Made by a program: the position numbers and the translations under genes. Of a stretch of 64,000 bases of DNA, positions 8,956-17,505 are shown one piece after another (position 1 is the stretch's first letter; the number at the start of each line of letters is the position of its first letter). Origin of the DNA: Xylanibacter ruminicola (GTDB lineage Bacteria > Bacteroidota > Bacteroidia > Bacteroidales > Bacteroidaceae); NCBI RefSeq assembly GCF_900142525.1, contig NZ_FRBD01000001.1:186001-250000 (forward strand). Direction: 5' to 3'. A model generated the notes under the pieces. It did not search any database and was not told the origin of the DNA. It worked only from the letters and a program-made list of their open reading frames with translations.

Positions 8956-11400
8956 TTATTTTACTAAATTAGCAATTGTGGCGAACATGGTAGCAAGGCT
9001 GGCTGCACTGGTACCAATGCCTAACCAACGGGAGATAGCGTTATCATCGCGTGGTGCCTTAGATGGTACTACGATTTCGCAACCTGGCTCAATCTTGCCA
9101 CCCTTCTTGGCTACTGCCATTGTTCCGTTTTGATAGACGATATAGGTGTGGCTCTTCTTGGCGCGATTGCCAAAGCCACCTGCCTGTTTTACGTAGTACT
9201 TGTAGTTCTGACCTTCGTTAAAGGCCACGGTGTTAGGTGCATTAACATCACCACTGATACGAACAGTGTGATTGAAGCGAGGAACAATCAGACGGTCGCC
9301 ATCCATCAGCTCGATATCCTGAGTAGAACCAGGATTGGCAAGTGCCTCATCAAGGTGGATTCCGACAGTATAGGTATCAGACTGGGCAATCTTATCGATA
9401 GCAATAGAATCTTTGCCATCAGCACTCTGACGAGCCATTCTTAATACTGCCTGCATACGGGCCTTCTCGTCGGCTGTCATCCTACGAACCAAGCGAGCAC
9501 CACGCACATCACTGCCGGCAATGGCTCCACCTGCAGCCTTGATGACATCAGATAGGCGCTGATTCTTGGTCTCCATAGTATATGTGCCCTGGAAAGCGAC
9601 TTCACCTTCAACGCCTACACGGACAGGATTCTGATAAACTGGACTCTTACGAACCTGAACGATATCGTATGGCTCCAGAACGAAACTACGGTCGCCATCT
9701 ACATTGAAGTTATTCTTAAGTGGGAAACTGAAGGTCTTGGCAATCTCCATGCCAGCCCCAGAGGCATTAGGATCGTAAATACGACGTGAAACATCGACCT
9801 TGAGAGTTGATGCAGCATCGGTAAGTCCACCTGCCAGCAGGATAAAGTCCTCGATAGTCATATTATCGGCATACTCGTAAGTGCCAGGGAAGATAACCTC
9901 ACCATCGATAGTGAGGGTACGCAGATTCTGATGGGCTGCCAATGTTGGAATGAAGATAACATCCTCGTTCTTTAAAGGAACATCGGCCTCAGTACCATTC
10001 AGTATGCCATCGATATTGAGAGATATCACCTCCTGAGTGCGGTTGGGCTTCATGCGGCGCATAACAGCACGTGAGGTCATGGCCTCTTCTGTAAGACCAG
10101 AGGCAGTCTCTATAAGAGAGCGGACAGTGCTTACCTTTTCACCCAACTGGTACATGCCAGGACGCCATACAGCACCCTTGATCTCAACCATATTCTTATA
10201 ACGGTTATATACAGAGTCTACAATAACAGAGTCGCCATCGGTCATCTTGAAGCTAGACATATCGAACTCTTCTACATTATAAACGCTCTTGAGATCCTCG
10301 CTCTTGCGGAGAACACGTACCTGCTTCTTATAGGCATCGCCAGCGAAACCGCCACTGTACTTAAGCAATGTAGCAAGACTTTCATTTGCTTTCATCTCAT
10401 AAGCCATAGGGCGCTTTACTCGTCCAGTGATATCAACAAGGCAATCATAAGCACCAACCTGAACAACATCGTTATCCTGCAAACGGATATTTCCTGCCAA
10501 ACGACCATTGAGAATAAACTCATATACATCGACAGTAGTAATGAGGCGCCCCTGACGGAACACCTTAATGGCACGAAGGGTTCCAAGATCGCTTATTCCA
10601 CCTGCCATATACAGGGCATGGAATACCGTGGCAAAAGCACTGAGTGTATAGGTGCCAGGAACCTTGACCTCGCCCATCACATTAACCATAATGGTACGGG
10701 TTTGTCCAACGGTTACCTTAATATCAGAGCTCTGATAGTAACCACCCAGTTTGCTACGAATGCGCTTCTGGGCAGAGGCTACAGAAAGACCACTAACATG
10801 GATAGGACCGAAATCAGGCACTGTAACATCGCCATCAGGACTAACGGTAAGCGAATTGCTCTCCTGCGAAGCGCCGTAGATATCGATGATGAGCTGATCG
10901 CCAGGACCCAGCACATAGTTCTGAGGTGTGGCAATATTCATCTGGGGCTCAAAAGAGAGGTTCTTGCTATTAAAAATATCGCGACCAAAGACTTTCTTAC
11001 CTTTTGACTTAAGATCCTGCTCATCAACATCGGGGAATAAAGACATATCGCCGCTCTGCTGAGTGGTAAGACCAGTTTGATCGGCTCTGCCTGTTTTGCC
11101 GGTCTTATCAGACTTAACCTCGTTGTTGACACGCATACGTTCCTTGGCGTTGTCGATAGAATTATCAACAGCGTTATCAAGACCACGTTCCGTAATCTGC
11201 TTGGAATACTGCTGGCGCAAACGCTGAAGCTGTTCAACTGTTGCACCGCGCTCCATCAACTGTTTCATCATATCGGCATTAGAAACACCTGATTTTCTTA
11301 ATTCGAGAGCATACTTTACCAACTCCTGATCGGAAATGCTCTGACCCCACATTGCCACACTGGCGAAGACACAAAGCATCGATAACAAAATCTTCTTCAT
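8956..11400 (-). CDS. Polysaccharide export outer-membrane protein (Wza/SLBB family)
   Basis: A protein of about 814 residues with a signal peptide (MKKILLSMLCVFASVAMWGQ), a helical N-terminal segment, a Poly_export domain starting at NYVLGPGDQLIIDIYGASQE, and a series of SLBB domains, each marked by a G-E-V-x-x-P-G-T-Y-like turn (for example VNVMGEVKVPGTYTL). It is much longer than E. coli Wza, as usual for Bacteroidetes exporters. A short hydrophobic stretch lies near the C-terminus. It is the first gene of the capsule operon behind a clear promoter and a ~155-nt structured leader. The ATG at 11400 is used rather than the GTG at 11406 because it begins the signal peptide. Confidence 0.92.
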   Translation of the reverse strand: MKKILLSMLCVFASVAMWGQSISDQELVKYALELRKSGVSNADMMKQLMERGATVEQLQRLRQQYSKQITERGLDNAVDNSIDNAKERMRVNNEVKSDKTGKTGRADQTGLTTQQSGDMSLFPDVDEQDLKSKGKKVFGRDIFNSKNLSFEPQMNIATPQNYVLGPGDQLIIDIYGASQESNSLTVSPDGDVTVPDFGPIHVSGLSVASAQKRIRSKLGGYYQSSDIKVTVGQTRTIMVNVMGEVKVPGTYTLSAFATVFHALYMAGGISDLGTLRAIKVFRQGRLITTVDVYEFILNGRLAGNIRLQDNDVVQVGAYDCLVDITGRVKRPMAYEMKANESLATLLKYSGGFAGDAYKKQVRVLRKSEDLKSVYNVEEFDMSSFKMTDGDSVIVDSVYNRYKNMVEIKGAVWRPGMYQLGEKVSTVRSLIETASGLTEEAMTSRAVMRRMKPNRTQEVISLNIDGILNGTEADVPLKNEDVIFIPTLAAHQNLRTLTIDGEVIFPGTYEYADNMTIEDFILLAGGLTDAASTLKVDVSRRIYDPNASGAGMEIAKTFSFPLKNNFNVDGDRSFVLEPYDIVQVRKSPVYQNPVRVGVEGEVAFQGTYTMETKNQRLSDVIKAAGGAIAGSDVRGARLVRRMTADEKARMQAVLRMARQSADGKDSIAIDKIAQSDTYTVGIHLDEALANPGSTQDIELMDGDRLIVPRFNHTVRISGDVNAPNTVAFNEGQNYKYYVKQAGGFGNRAKKSHTYIVYQNGTMAVAKKGGKIEPGCEIVVPSKAPRDDNAISRWLGIGTSAASLATMFATIANLVK

Positions 11401-11515
11401 TACCACTTAAAAAAAATATTAAAAATCAAAAAAGATACAACATATCCATTCCCAACACCTATGCATAAACAATTGACACACAGAACGTTAGTAAAATGAT
11501 TAGTAATAAAAACTG

Positions 11516-11558
11516 CGGAATAAATGGGGATTAATTGGGAACTAGTTCCATTATTCCG
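11516..11558 (-). promoter_or_regulatory. Nested inverted repeats at the 5' end of the capsule leader
   Basis: The predicted leader RNA begins with two inverted repeats. The outer arms CGGAATAA (11516-11523) and TTATTCCG (11551-11558) are perfect complements. Inside them lies the perfect palindrome GGAACTAGTTCC (11538-11549). In Bacteroides the UpxY antiterminator acts through the capsule leader region, so this structure is a candidate target for the UpxY encoded at 13838-14746. That link is inference. Confidence 0.45.
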
Positions 11559-11561
11559 ATG

Positions 11562-11592
11562 CAAAAGTAGCATAAATAATCTATAAAAACAA
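11562..11592 (-). promoter_or_regulatory. Capsule operon promoter
   Basis: On the minus strand a TTG (11590-11592) is followed after 20 bp by TACTTTTG (11562-11569), a full match to the Bacteroidetes -33/-7 consensus. Transcription should begin near 11555, giving a leader of about 155 nt before the export gene. No other complete promoter is evident between the HAD gene and the exporter. Confidence 0.75.
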
Positions 11593-11645
11593 ATTTTATG
11601 CTGGGAAAATAGCAAAAAGATGGGTTTTTATTCTTTTGGTCATTT

Positions 11646-12329
11646 TCAAAAAGGACATCTTTCTGATAAGAAAGAATTGAATGAATCACTAAGTGCTTTA
11701 ACGCTTGGGAACAGAATGTTAGCACCAGCGTCTAATAGCACTTGATCAGAAAGCGGTCCTGTATTGACCGCAATGGTGTAGATGCCTGCAGCTACACCAG
11801 CGCGAATACCCAATGGGGCATTCTCTATAACGATGGCCTCAGTGGGCGCAATATTGCCTGCCTTCTGAAGTCCAACCAGATAAGGATCTGGATTGGGTTT
11901 TCCCCTTTTGACATCATACGCAGTTGTGATATGCTCTGGCGAAACAAATTGGCCAAAGTCTTTCAGGATACGGGCTATCAAAGGGCGCTGCCCAGATCCC
12001 GTCACGATACCAATGCTGATGCCAGCCTGCTTAATTTGCTCCATCAGCTCTATGATGCCTGGCATGATAGGCGCCTCTTTCATACTGTGAAAGATCCTGC
12101 TCTTCTCATCATACATGGCTTGAGCCTCTGCCTCAGTGATATCGCGATTTTGTTGTTGCTTAACCATATAACGGATGGTGTCTACGCCACGAGCTCCCTC
12201 AGTGGCGTAGGCATCATCGGCAGTCATATTGATACCGAACTTTTTCATCGACTGGACCCAGGCCACTGCATGATTCCCCATAGAATCATACAGCACCCCG
12301 TCCATATCAAATAAAGCTACCTTTATCAT
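11646..12329 (-). CDS. HAD-superfamily phosphatase (beta-phosphoglucomutase-like subgroup)
   Basis: A 227-residue haloacid-dehalogenase hydrolase. Motif I is LFDMDGVLYDS at the N-terminus with the nucleophile and acid/base aspartates. A helical cap follows, then GIVTGSGQ (motif II), RGKPNPDPY (lysine of motif III) and VIENAPLGIRAG (motif IV region). The cap placement matches the PGM/phosphatase subfamily acting on small sugar phosphates. It lies downstream of pgi in the same direction, consistent with a role in sugar-phosphate metabolism. The precise substrate is unknown. Confidence 0.87.
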   Translation of the reverse strand: MIKVALFDMDGVLYDSMGNHAVAWVQSMKKFGINMTADDAYATEGARGVDTIRYMVKQQQNRDITEAEAQAMYDEKSRIFHSMKEAPIMPGIIELMEQIKQAGISIGIVTGSGQRPLIARILKDFGQFVSPEHITTAYDVKRGKPNPDPYLVGLQKAGNIAPTEAIVIENAPLGIRAGVAAGIYTIAVNTGPLSDQVLLDAGANILFPSVKALSDSFNSFLSERCPF

Positions 12330-12343
12330 CTTTTTATTTTTCC

Positions 12344-12370
12344 TACGGATTTTACGGATTTTACGGATTA
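12344..12370. repeat. 9-bp tandem repeat, three units
   Basis: Three head-to-tail units of TACGGATT(T/A) lie just upstream of the HAD gene start. The same 9-mer array occurs at 17458-17484, and single units flank the two-hairpin core repeats at 12403 and 18224. Confidence 0.7.
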
Positions 12371-12397
12371 TTTATTTCGGTGTGGATTTAATTAATT

Positions 12398-12442
12398 CGT
12401 ATCGCTCGGCTTTGCCGCTTGGCTAGTCCAAGAATCCGTAGG
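12398..12442 (-). repeat. Two-hairpin core repeat, copy 1 (intergenic)
   Basis: A 45-bp sequence identical to 18214-18258 in the opposite orientation. The core (12403-12432, read on the minus strand) contains the inverted repeat CTTGG-n5-CCAAG followed by CGGC-AAA-GCCG, so the RNA could form two small hairpins. It lies directly after the pgi stop codon, oriented with transcription. Single TACGGATT-like units flank it. Confidence 0.8.
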
Positions 12443-12450
12443 CCATATTA

Positions 12451-13785
12451 TTACTTCAAGCGAGCTTTGATCGCTTCAGACTCCTTCTCGTAGCCAGGCT
12501 TGTCGAGCAGGGCAAACATGTTCTTCTTGTAAGCCTCTACACCAGGCTGGTTGAATGGATTCACACCCAGCACGTTGCCGCTGATACCACAGGCAATCTC
12601 AAAGAAGTAGATGAGCTGACCGAGGTAGCGCTCATTCAGACGAGGCATGCTGATACGCATGTTGGGCACACCACCATCTACATGAGCCAGCTGTGTTCCC
12701 AGTTCAGCCATCTTGTTCACCTCGTCTACACGCTTACCTGCCAGGAAGTTCAGACCGTCCAGGTTCTCCTCATCGCTTGGGAAGAGCAGTTTCTTCTCAG
12801 GAGTCTCAACAGAGATCACGGTCTCGAAGATGGTGCGCTCACCCTCCTGAATCCACTGTCCCATAGAGTGCAGGTCGGTGGTGAAGTCAACTGATGCAGG
12901 GAAGATACCCTTCAGGTCCTTACCCTCGCTCTCGCCATAGAGCTGCTTCCACCACTCGCTGAAGTAGTGCAGCTTAGGCTGGAAGTTCACCATAATCTCA
13001 ATCTTCTTACCGTTCTGGTAGAGTCCGTTACGTACAGCAGCATACTGTGCAGCGGGGTTCTCAGCAAAAGGTACGCTTGGAGCGCAAGCCTTCTCCATCT
13101 CCTGGGCACCGGCTACCAGCTCCTTGATGCTGAAACCAGCGCAGGCGATAGGCAGCAGACCTACTGGAGTGAGTACTGAGAAACGACCACCTACGTTATC
13201 GGGGATGATAAAGCTCTTATAACCCTCCTTGTCAGCACATGTGCGGGCAGCACCCTTCTTGGCGTCGGTAATGGCTACGATTACCTTCTTAGCCTCTTCC
13301 TTACCACGCTGAGCCTCACACTGCTTCTTGAGCAGACGGAAGGTGAGGGCAGTCTCGGTGGTAGTACCACTCTTAGAGATGTTGATCACACCGAATTTCT
13401 TATCCTTCAGATACTCGGTGAGCTCAAAAAGGTAATCCTCGCTGATGTTGTTACCTGCGAACAGAATCTCTGCACCAGTCTTAGCACCGAATGCAGGGCT
13501 CAGAGCCTCGATAACGGCTCGTGCACCAAGGTACGAACCACCGATACCGGCTACAACAATAGCCTCGCAGTTAGCACGCAGAGTGTCGGCAGTAGCCTGC
13601 AACTCATCGATGAATGCAGGTGTGATACTGCTGGGCAGGTGCAACCATCCCAGGAAGTCGTTTCCAGGACATGTACCATCCTCCAGTGCCTTCTGTGCAG
13701 CTGCAACTTTGGGTTCAAAACTCTCCACAGCTCCCTTCTCCAAGAAGCAAGCTGCCTTCGTAATGTCAAGCTTAATCATTTCCAT
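12451..13785 (-). CDS. pgi: Glucose-6-phosphate isomerase
   Basis: A 444-residue sugar isomerase that interconverts glucose 6-phosphate and fructose 6-phosphate. Visible family features are [14 protein letters not shown] (substrate-phosphate loop), [10 protein letters not shown] (second phosphate-binding serine/threonine cluster), a [11 protein letters not shown] stretch and the active-site QLYGESEGK region. The length fits the shorter bacterial Pgi type. It lies downstream of upxY and upstream of a HAD phosphatase on one strand. A housekeeping enzyme between the capsule regulator and the capsule operon is unusual. Confidence 0.96.
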   Translation of the reverse strand: MEMIKLDITKAACFLEKGAVESFEPKVAAAQKALEDGTCPGNDFLGWLHLPSSITPAFIDELQATADTLRANCEAIVVAGIGGSYLGARAVIEALSPAFGAKTGAEILFAGNNISEDYLFELTEYLKDKKFGVINISKSGTTTETALTFRLLKKQCEAQRGKEEAKKVIVAITDAKKGAARTCADKEGYKSFIIPDNVGGRFSVLTPVGLLPIACAGFSIKELVAGAQEMEKACAPSVPFAENPAAQYAAVRNGLYQNGKKIEIMVNFQPKLHYFSEWWKQLYGESEGKDLKGIFPASVDFTTDLHSMGQWIQEGERTIFETVISVETPEKKLLFPSDEENLDGLNFLAGKRVDEVNKMAELGTQLAHVDGGVPNMRISMPRLNERYLGQLIYFFEIACGISGNVLGVNPFNQPGVEAYKKNMFALLDKPGYEKESEAIKARLK

Positions 13786-13815
13786 AAATCAGTTAAAATT
13801 TTATATTTGTAAATT

Positions 13816-13857
13816 TTCAATCTTCAATGTTCAATCTTCAATGTTCAATGTTCAATC
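13816..13857. repeat. Heptamer tandem repeat forming the 3' end of upxY
   Basis: Six perfect or near-perfect 7-bp units (TTCAATC/TTCAATG on the plus strand) run from 13816 to 13857. The upxY stop codon (13838-13840) lies within this array, so the last residues of the protein (RLNIEH) are encoded by repeat units. Confidence 0.85.
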
Positions 13858-14746
13858 TTTCTAGCATTTCTTGACAGCGAAGCTTAAGCTTGCTTGAATC
13901 TTTGAGTCGCTTGATAGCCTTCATGAGTCGCTCTTTGCTAGGTTCGATGTCTTCTTCAAGAATCACTGCTGCCATATACATGGGTAGTGCCAGTTCTGCC
14001 TCTGTAGCAGCTGTAAAGCCTTTAAAGGTGGCAAGTCTGGCTTTGGCACGTTTCAGCTCAGATAACAACAGATAGTATTCTGAATTCTCCTTATATTGGT
14101 CGGTTATCTCGAACAGGATGCGGTGAGCATAGTTATATAACAGTTTCTTATCCCCCTCCAAATCCTTCGACGGCTTTTCACTATTCACTATTCGTTTTTC
14201 ACTATTCACTTTGAGCTCTACCAGCTCTGGATCCATTTCAATCGCTGCCACCAGCATGCCCGGTATCTGCACCACCAAGTGCTTGTTGCGCTTGCCTTTG
14301 ATGCGCATGATGATACCCTCTTTGCCATCGTAGATACCGCCTTTCACACGAATCTGATCGCCTATCTGCAGTTTGATCTCTTCTGGCTTAAAATAGGTGA
14401 TGTGCGCCTCGTGGTCTTCGGTGGCGGCAATAAAGTTCTCCATGGCCTTGTTGGGCACGGTCAGATAGTCCTCCTTGTTGCTGAAGGTCGACTTCCTCAT
14501 ATATACTCTATAGGGAGCGTGATCGACGTACTCCTTCAGCTCTTCCTCAGTGCCTTTGGCAAACATCAGTCCCGGTACGGCAGGCACCAGTGCTCTTTGT
14601 TCCTGATGCTTGATAGTTTTTATGATGTATCTCAGGGGTACGAATGCTTCCAGGCCATATTGCCTGATGTCATCCCTTACCCTCAGTTCTTTCATCGGGC
14701 TGGTGCATCCAATGGCATACCACTTTATTTCGTTTTCCTCAACCAT
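13838..14746 (-). CDS. UpxY-family transcription antiterminator (NusG-like)
   Basis: A 302-residue NusG paralogue. The N-terminal NGN domain begins WYAIGCTSPMKELRVRDDI, and a KOW-type segment follows around GDQIRVKGGIYDGKEGIIMR. UpxY proteins bind elongating polymerase and let it read through the leader of their own capsule operon. Beyond the usual domains there is a helical C-terminal extension (about residues 185-302) joined by a linker, VNSEKRIVNSEK, that is encoded by tandem heptamers. The last residues are also repeat-derived. It has its own strong promoter. The capsule operon starts two genes downstream instead of immediately after it. Confidence 0.85.
   Translation of the reverse strand: MVEENEIKWYAIGCTSPMKELRVRDDIRQYGLEAFVPLRYIIKTIKHQEQRALVPAVPGLMFAKGTEEELKEYVDHAPYRVYMRKSTFSNKEDYLTVPNKAMENFIAATEDHEAHITYFKPEEIKLQIGDQIRVKGGIYDGKEGIIMRIKGKRNKHLVVQIPGMLVAAIEMDPELVELKVNSEKRIVNSEKPSKDLEGDKKLLYNYAHRILFEITDQYKENSEYYLLLSELKRAKARLATFKGFTAATEAELALPMYMAAVILEEDIEPSKERLMKAIKRLKDSSKLKLRCQEMLERLNIEH
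14176..14212. repeat. Heptamer-type repeat inside upxY
   Basis: Units related to GTGAATA (minus strand) occur about four times over 37 bp within the upxY frame and encode the linker VNSEKRIVNSEK. The same unit type recurs at 43408-43435 and 56516-56540. The insertion keeps the reading frame. Confidence 0.7.
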
Positions 14747-14765
14747 TATCTATCTATTTGGGGTG

Positions 14766-14795
14766 CAAAGATAGTGAAAAATGAGCGAAATACAA
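14766..14795 (-). promoter_or_regulatory. upxY promoter
   Basis: The minus strand has TTG (14793-14795), a 19-bp spacer and TATCTTTG (14766-14773), an exact Bacteroidetes promoter. The start site would lie about 15 nt before the upxY ATG. Confidence 0.75.
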
Positions 14796-14817
14796 AATAA
14801 ATACTGATTTATTTTTA

Positions 14818-14849
14818 ATCAGCTATTGAGCAAACGCTCAATAGCTGAT
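14818..14849. terminator. Hairpin at the 3' end of the FimB-like lipoprotein gene
   Basis: A perfect 14-bp stem (14818-14831 with 14836-14849) and a 4-nt loop span the stop codon of the lipoprotein gene at 14838. The flank is AT-rich but has no clean U-tract, so termination strength is uncertain. It separates this gene from the upxY promoter. Confidence 0.6.
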
Positions 14850-16127
14850 ATCAATCACGGGTCGATAGATATAATTCTTATCATATCCCGAATCCGGATA
14901 TGCCGTTATTTCTCTTTTCCCGTTCTTTACCGTTAGCTGTATTCTGCCAATCTTGTTATCCTTTATAAAGTAGTACGACCCTTCTATGATGTCTAAGGTC
15001 GCTTCTTTTGTTTTTATGTTTAAGTTCTTCAAATAGAACTCGCACTCTTCTTGTGTCGGCAGTCTCCAGTGATCAATGGTAGCATCGTTAGGCTTGTTTA
15101 TTTCGTATGCTCTTTGATTCATGAAGGGTTCGCTGGCGATGTTTTTCTCTCCAGTACGTCGCAACAGCACGGCTGTCCTATCGGCTGGATTAACCGATAT
15201 CACGAAATATTCATGATATACTTGTCCGGCAACAGGTATGTCGCCCGAAACAATAGTGCCATCCTTTTCGTTAAATTCACATTTCACAGAGTCTGTTCCT
15301 TCCCACTCTGGTGCCACTAGCGAACTGCAGAGATAGGTCTTTAATGCCTCTTTATATACGATATCAAACTTCACAAAGTGGTTCTTGGTCAGCGGTTTGC
15401 TGGTTTGGTAGGTATACTCTGTTGTGTTAGTAGCGGTTTTAAGTCTAAGTGTCACTTTCGGATTGCCTTTTGGCGGTAGCGAAAAGATGGAGTCGCCTTT
15501 GTATATCCACTTTCCTTCTTCAGTATCCTTTGTCAATATGAGTTTTACACTGTCTGTGTCGCTTGTGTATTTCCCGTTCATTCGGATGTTCTTATACATC
15601 GGGCTTATGATGATTTCTGTTTCAGTCACGTCGGCTGGTATCTTTTTGGCACAAATGTCTTTGATGCAGATCACTTCGCGGTTTAGTGTCAGTTTGATTT
15701 GAGTTGTTTCTCCTTCATCTAATGTGATGTTCTCTGATGCTAGTAGCAGGTCTGTTTGCCTTTTGCCGTCGATTAGTTGAATGCAGCTTGAGTCGGTGGC
15801 GTCAGTTATATCAGGTAGTTTGTAAACGCTCAGGTCATTACTGCCTATGGCTATCAGTTTGTAGACTCCAGGTGTCGCCTCTATTCCATGATTGTTGTTG
15901 ATGTCGTCTGTGCCTATCAAATTGGTGCATTTGCCCTCCTGATTAAATAGGTAGATTCTCGCATCGTTCGGTGGTGTGGCTTCTCCTTCTGCTCGTGTCA
16001 TCACTTTTAGTTTGGTTGTCTCTTGTTTTCCGCCTTGGTAAGCCATCTCTTCTTGAGTGCAGCTACCAAGGCAAATAATCCCCAAACACGCAGCCTTAGC
16101 TGCCATCCATACATTTTTAGTCTTCAT
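14838..16127 (-). CDS. Putative fimbrillin-like/FimB-Mfa2-type lipoprotein
   Basis: A 429-residue protein with a lipoprotein signal peptide ending in the lipobox LGSC (cysteine about residue 24). It should be anchored in the outer membrane. The N-terminal half (ARIYLFNQEGKC, then TPGVYKLIAIGSND) resembles the beta-sandwich of Bacteroidetes fimbrillin-associated proteins. The C-terminal part contains DHWRLPTQEEC, similar to DUF1566/FISUMP-like modules. No partner fimbrial genes are adjacent. It has a complete promoter at 16175-16205. The family assignment is tentative; a general surface lipoprotein is the safe reading. Confidence 0.6.
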   Translation of the reverse strand: MKTKNVWMAAKAACLGIICLGSCTQEEMAYQGGKQETTKLKVMTRAEGEATPPNDARIYLFNQEGKCTNLIGTDDINNNHGIEATPGVYKLIAIGSNDLSVYKLPDITDATDSSCIQLIDGKRQTDLLLASENITLDEGETTQIKLTLNREVICIKDICAKKIPADVTETEIIISPMYKNIRMNGKYTSDTDSVKLILTKDTEEGKWIYKGDSIFSLPPKGNPKVTLRLKTATNTTEYTYQTSKPLTKNHFVKFDIVYKEALKTYLCSSLVAPEWEGTDSVKCEFNEKDGTIVSGDIPVAGQVYHEYFVISVNPADRTAVLLRRTGEKNIASEPFMNQRAYEINKPNDATIDHWRLPTQEECEFYLKNLNIKTKEATLDIIEGSYYFIKDNKIGRIQLTVKNGKREITAYPDSGYDKNYIYRPVIDISY

Positions 16128-16174
16128 AATTTTGAGTTTTTTTATTTTAATGTTAATGTAAATGATTTGTATTA

Positions 16175-16205
16175 CAAAAGTATATCATTCTTCCGAAACC
16201 ACCAA
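16175..16205 (-). promoter_or_regulatory. Promoter of the FimB-like lipoprotein gene
   Basis: TTG (16203-16205) and TACTTTTG (16175-16182) on the minus strand are separated by 20 bp, a full consensus match about 48 bp before the start codon. Confidence 0.7.
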
Positions 16206-16273
16206 ACGTTTTTCAAAAAAAATGCGTTTTTTTCTGCAAAAAAATCTTTTTCCCCATTTTTCCATCTAAAAAT

Positions 16274-16304
16274 TTGCTTATTTTGAATAATTGCGCTATT
16301 TTTG
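16274..16304 (+). promoter_or_regulatory. Orphan plus-strand promoter reading into the palindromic region
   Basis: TTG (16274-16276), a 20-bp spacer and TATTTTTG (16297-16304) match the Bacteroidetes consensus. It faces away from the lipoprotein promoter and toward the non-coding palindrome at 16446-16881. No annotated plus-strand gene lies in the next ~1.2 kb. Confidence 0.5.
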
Positions 16305-16366
16305 CAATCCGAAAAAAAACTTCATTCGAAGTCCATCTTAATAAGTATCCTATCCTGTTCTTGGAT

Positions 16367-16453
16367 ATGACAGCATTTATTCTTTTGATTGGAATAAACT
16401 ACGATAAGCAAACGAAGACTCACTCTTGCAGATTACTGAAAGAATATCTTTGA
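16367..16453 (+). CDS. Possible 28-residue small ORF upstream of the nested palindrome
   Basis: An ATG at 16367 opens a 28-codon frame that ends at TGA 16451-16453, just inside the left arm of the large palindrome. The peptide begins MTAFILLIGINYDKQ and ends CRLLKEYL. It lies about 60 nt downstream of the start expected from the orphan plus-strand promoter. I do not recognise it. It could be a leader peptide, a remnant of a decayed gene or chance. Confidence 0.25.
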   Translation: MTAFILLIGINYDKQTKTHSCRLLKEYL

Positions 16454-16881
16454 GAAATAATTTCGAAAACGTCCTGGCTCAGAGGCCGGAACCCTAATTT
16501 TTCAAAACACTCAATGAACTCGCTTCGCTCAAACAGCATTTCGTATTTCGTTGCTTGGCTCATTTCCTGAGCCAAGACTCAATGTTGTTTCAAAAAAATA
16601 GAATTCCTCTAAAGACCTCTTCGTGCGGAATGTTTTCCGAAATTAAATCTCAAAGAAAAAAATAACCATGCCTTTGAGAATAAATCTCAAAAATATTCCG
16701 CACGAAGAGGCATTTATAGGATGTACTATTATCGGAATCTTCTTCGATTCTTGTGTCGCGTAAGCGAGACAAGCAAATCGACATGAGATGCTGTCTGAGC
16801 GAAGCGAGTTCATCGAATGATTACGATAATATTACAGCCGGCCTCTGAGCCAGGACGTTTTTGAGATTTAATCTCAAAGAT
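16446..16881. repeat. Large nested palindromic element (~436 bp, non-coding)
   Basis: Three nested inverted-repeat pairs share one centre. The outer arms are 16446-16489 and 16838-16881 (39 of 44 positions complementary by eye). The middle arms are 16508-16540 and 16787-16819 (29 of 33). The inner arms are 16616-16655 and 16672-16710, around a 16-nt loop. Two small hairpins sit between the pairs: 16554-16576 (9-bp perfect stem) and 16750-16773 (9 of 10). A short palindrome of the TTTGAGATT-AATCTCAAA type recurs about four times. TA flanks the shortened ends, so a MITE is possible. The whole 16128-16895 interval has no ORF of 60 codons or more. Confidence 0.7.
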
Positions 16882-16895
16882 ACCCCCTGCAACGA

Positions 16896-17417
16896 TTATT
16901 CAATTGTGTTGTCGCGGGAAATGGAAACTTCGGCGAAGTTGGAGAGCGTTACAACCAAGGGGATGTACTCATCAGTCTGAGGATGCGAGACAGAAGCAGC
17001 AAAGAAAAGCTGATTGCCTTCGGCGCGATCGAAGACAAAACCCTCAAGGATTCCCGTCTTACGATAATCATCATCAAGACAATCTGTAAAAGCAGCCTTG
17101 GTGAATGTCTTGGTACAGAACACACTGCCATCGGCACGAATCACCTTCAACACAATACGATTGTCGACAAACTGCTGACCCAACTCATCCTTAACCATGG
17201 CCAAAGAATCACTCGCTGTACGAGACACCTCTATCTGGTACTGCTTGCCCAACCACTGCACATCAGTAGACTGACGATAGTCTTGCATACGGATGGGATC
17301 CTGAGGTTTAGGCGCCTCAACATCTTGTACAATGATATCCTCGTGCTGTTTCTTCTTGCCGCAACTTGAGAACAACAAAGGAGCAACTATAAGAGCAATA
17401 ATTATCTTCTTATTCAT
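16896..17417 (-). CDS. DUF4738-like lipoprotein
   Basis: A 173-residue lipoprotein with a signal peptide and lipobox (FSSC, cysteine about residue 19), followed by a charged spacer and a globular domain rich in beta strands (QYQIEVSRTASDSLAMV, VLKVIRADGSVF). The layout matches the Bacteroidales DUF4738 family, whose function is unknown. The gene has a -7 element (17438-17445) and is divergent from the DUF4230 pair. Its stop lies 15 bp from the nested palindrome. Confidence 0.65.
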   Translation of the reverse strand: MNKKIIIALIVAPLLFSSCGKKKQHEDIIVQDVEAPKPQDPIRMQDYRQSTDVQWLGKQYQIEVSRTASDSLAMVKDELGQQFVDNRIVLKVIRADGSVFCTKTFTKAAFTDCLDDDYRKTGILEGFVFDRAEGNQLFFAASVSHPQTDEYIPLVVTLSNFAEVSISRDNTIE

Positions 17418-17437
17418 ACGATTTATAATTTTCTGTG

Positions 17438-17445
17438 CAAAGATA
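17438..17445 (-). promoter_or_regulatory. -7 element of the DUF4738-like gene
   Basis: TATCTTTG on the minus strand, about 20 bp before the start codon. No TTG is found at the expected -33 distance, so only half the consensus is present. Confidence 0.45.
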
Positions 17446-17457
17446 TATAATTTTTCC

Positions 17458-17484
17458 TACGGATTATACGGATTTTACGGATTT
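17458..17484. repeat. 9-bp tandem repeat, three units (second copy)
   Basis: Three TACGGATT(A/T) units between the divergent DUF4738 and DUF4230 genes, matching the array at 12344-12370. A TACTTTTG promoter element (17489-17496, plus strand) follows at once, so the array occupies the -33 position of that promoter. Confidence 0.7.
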
Positions 17485-17505
17485 TTTATACTTTTGCAGA
17501 AAAAT

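Noticed and set aside
16128..16895. Insertion sequence in the non-coding palindromic region
   Set aside because: No transposase frame or fragment is recognisable; only inverted repeats are present. A MITE cannot be excluded but no second copy is in the window.
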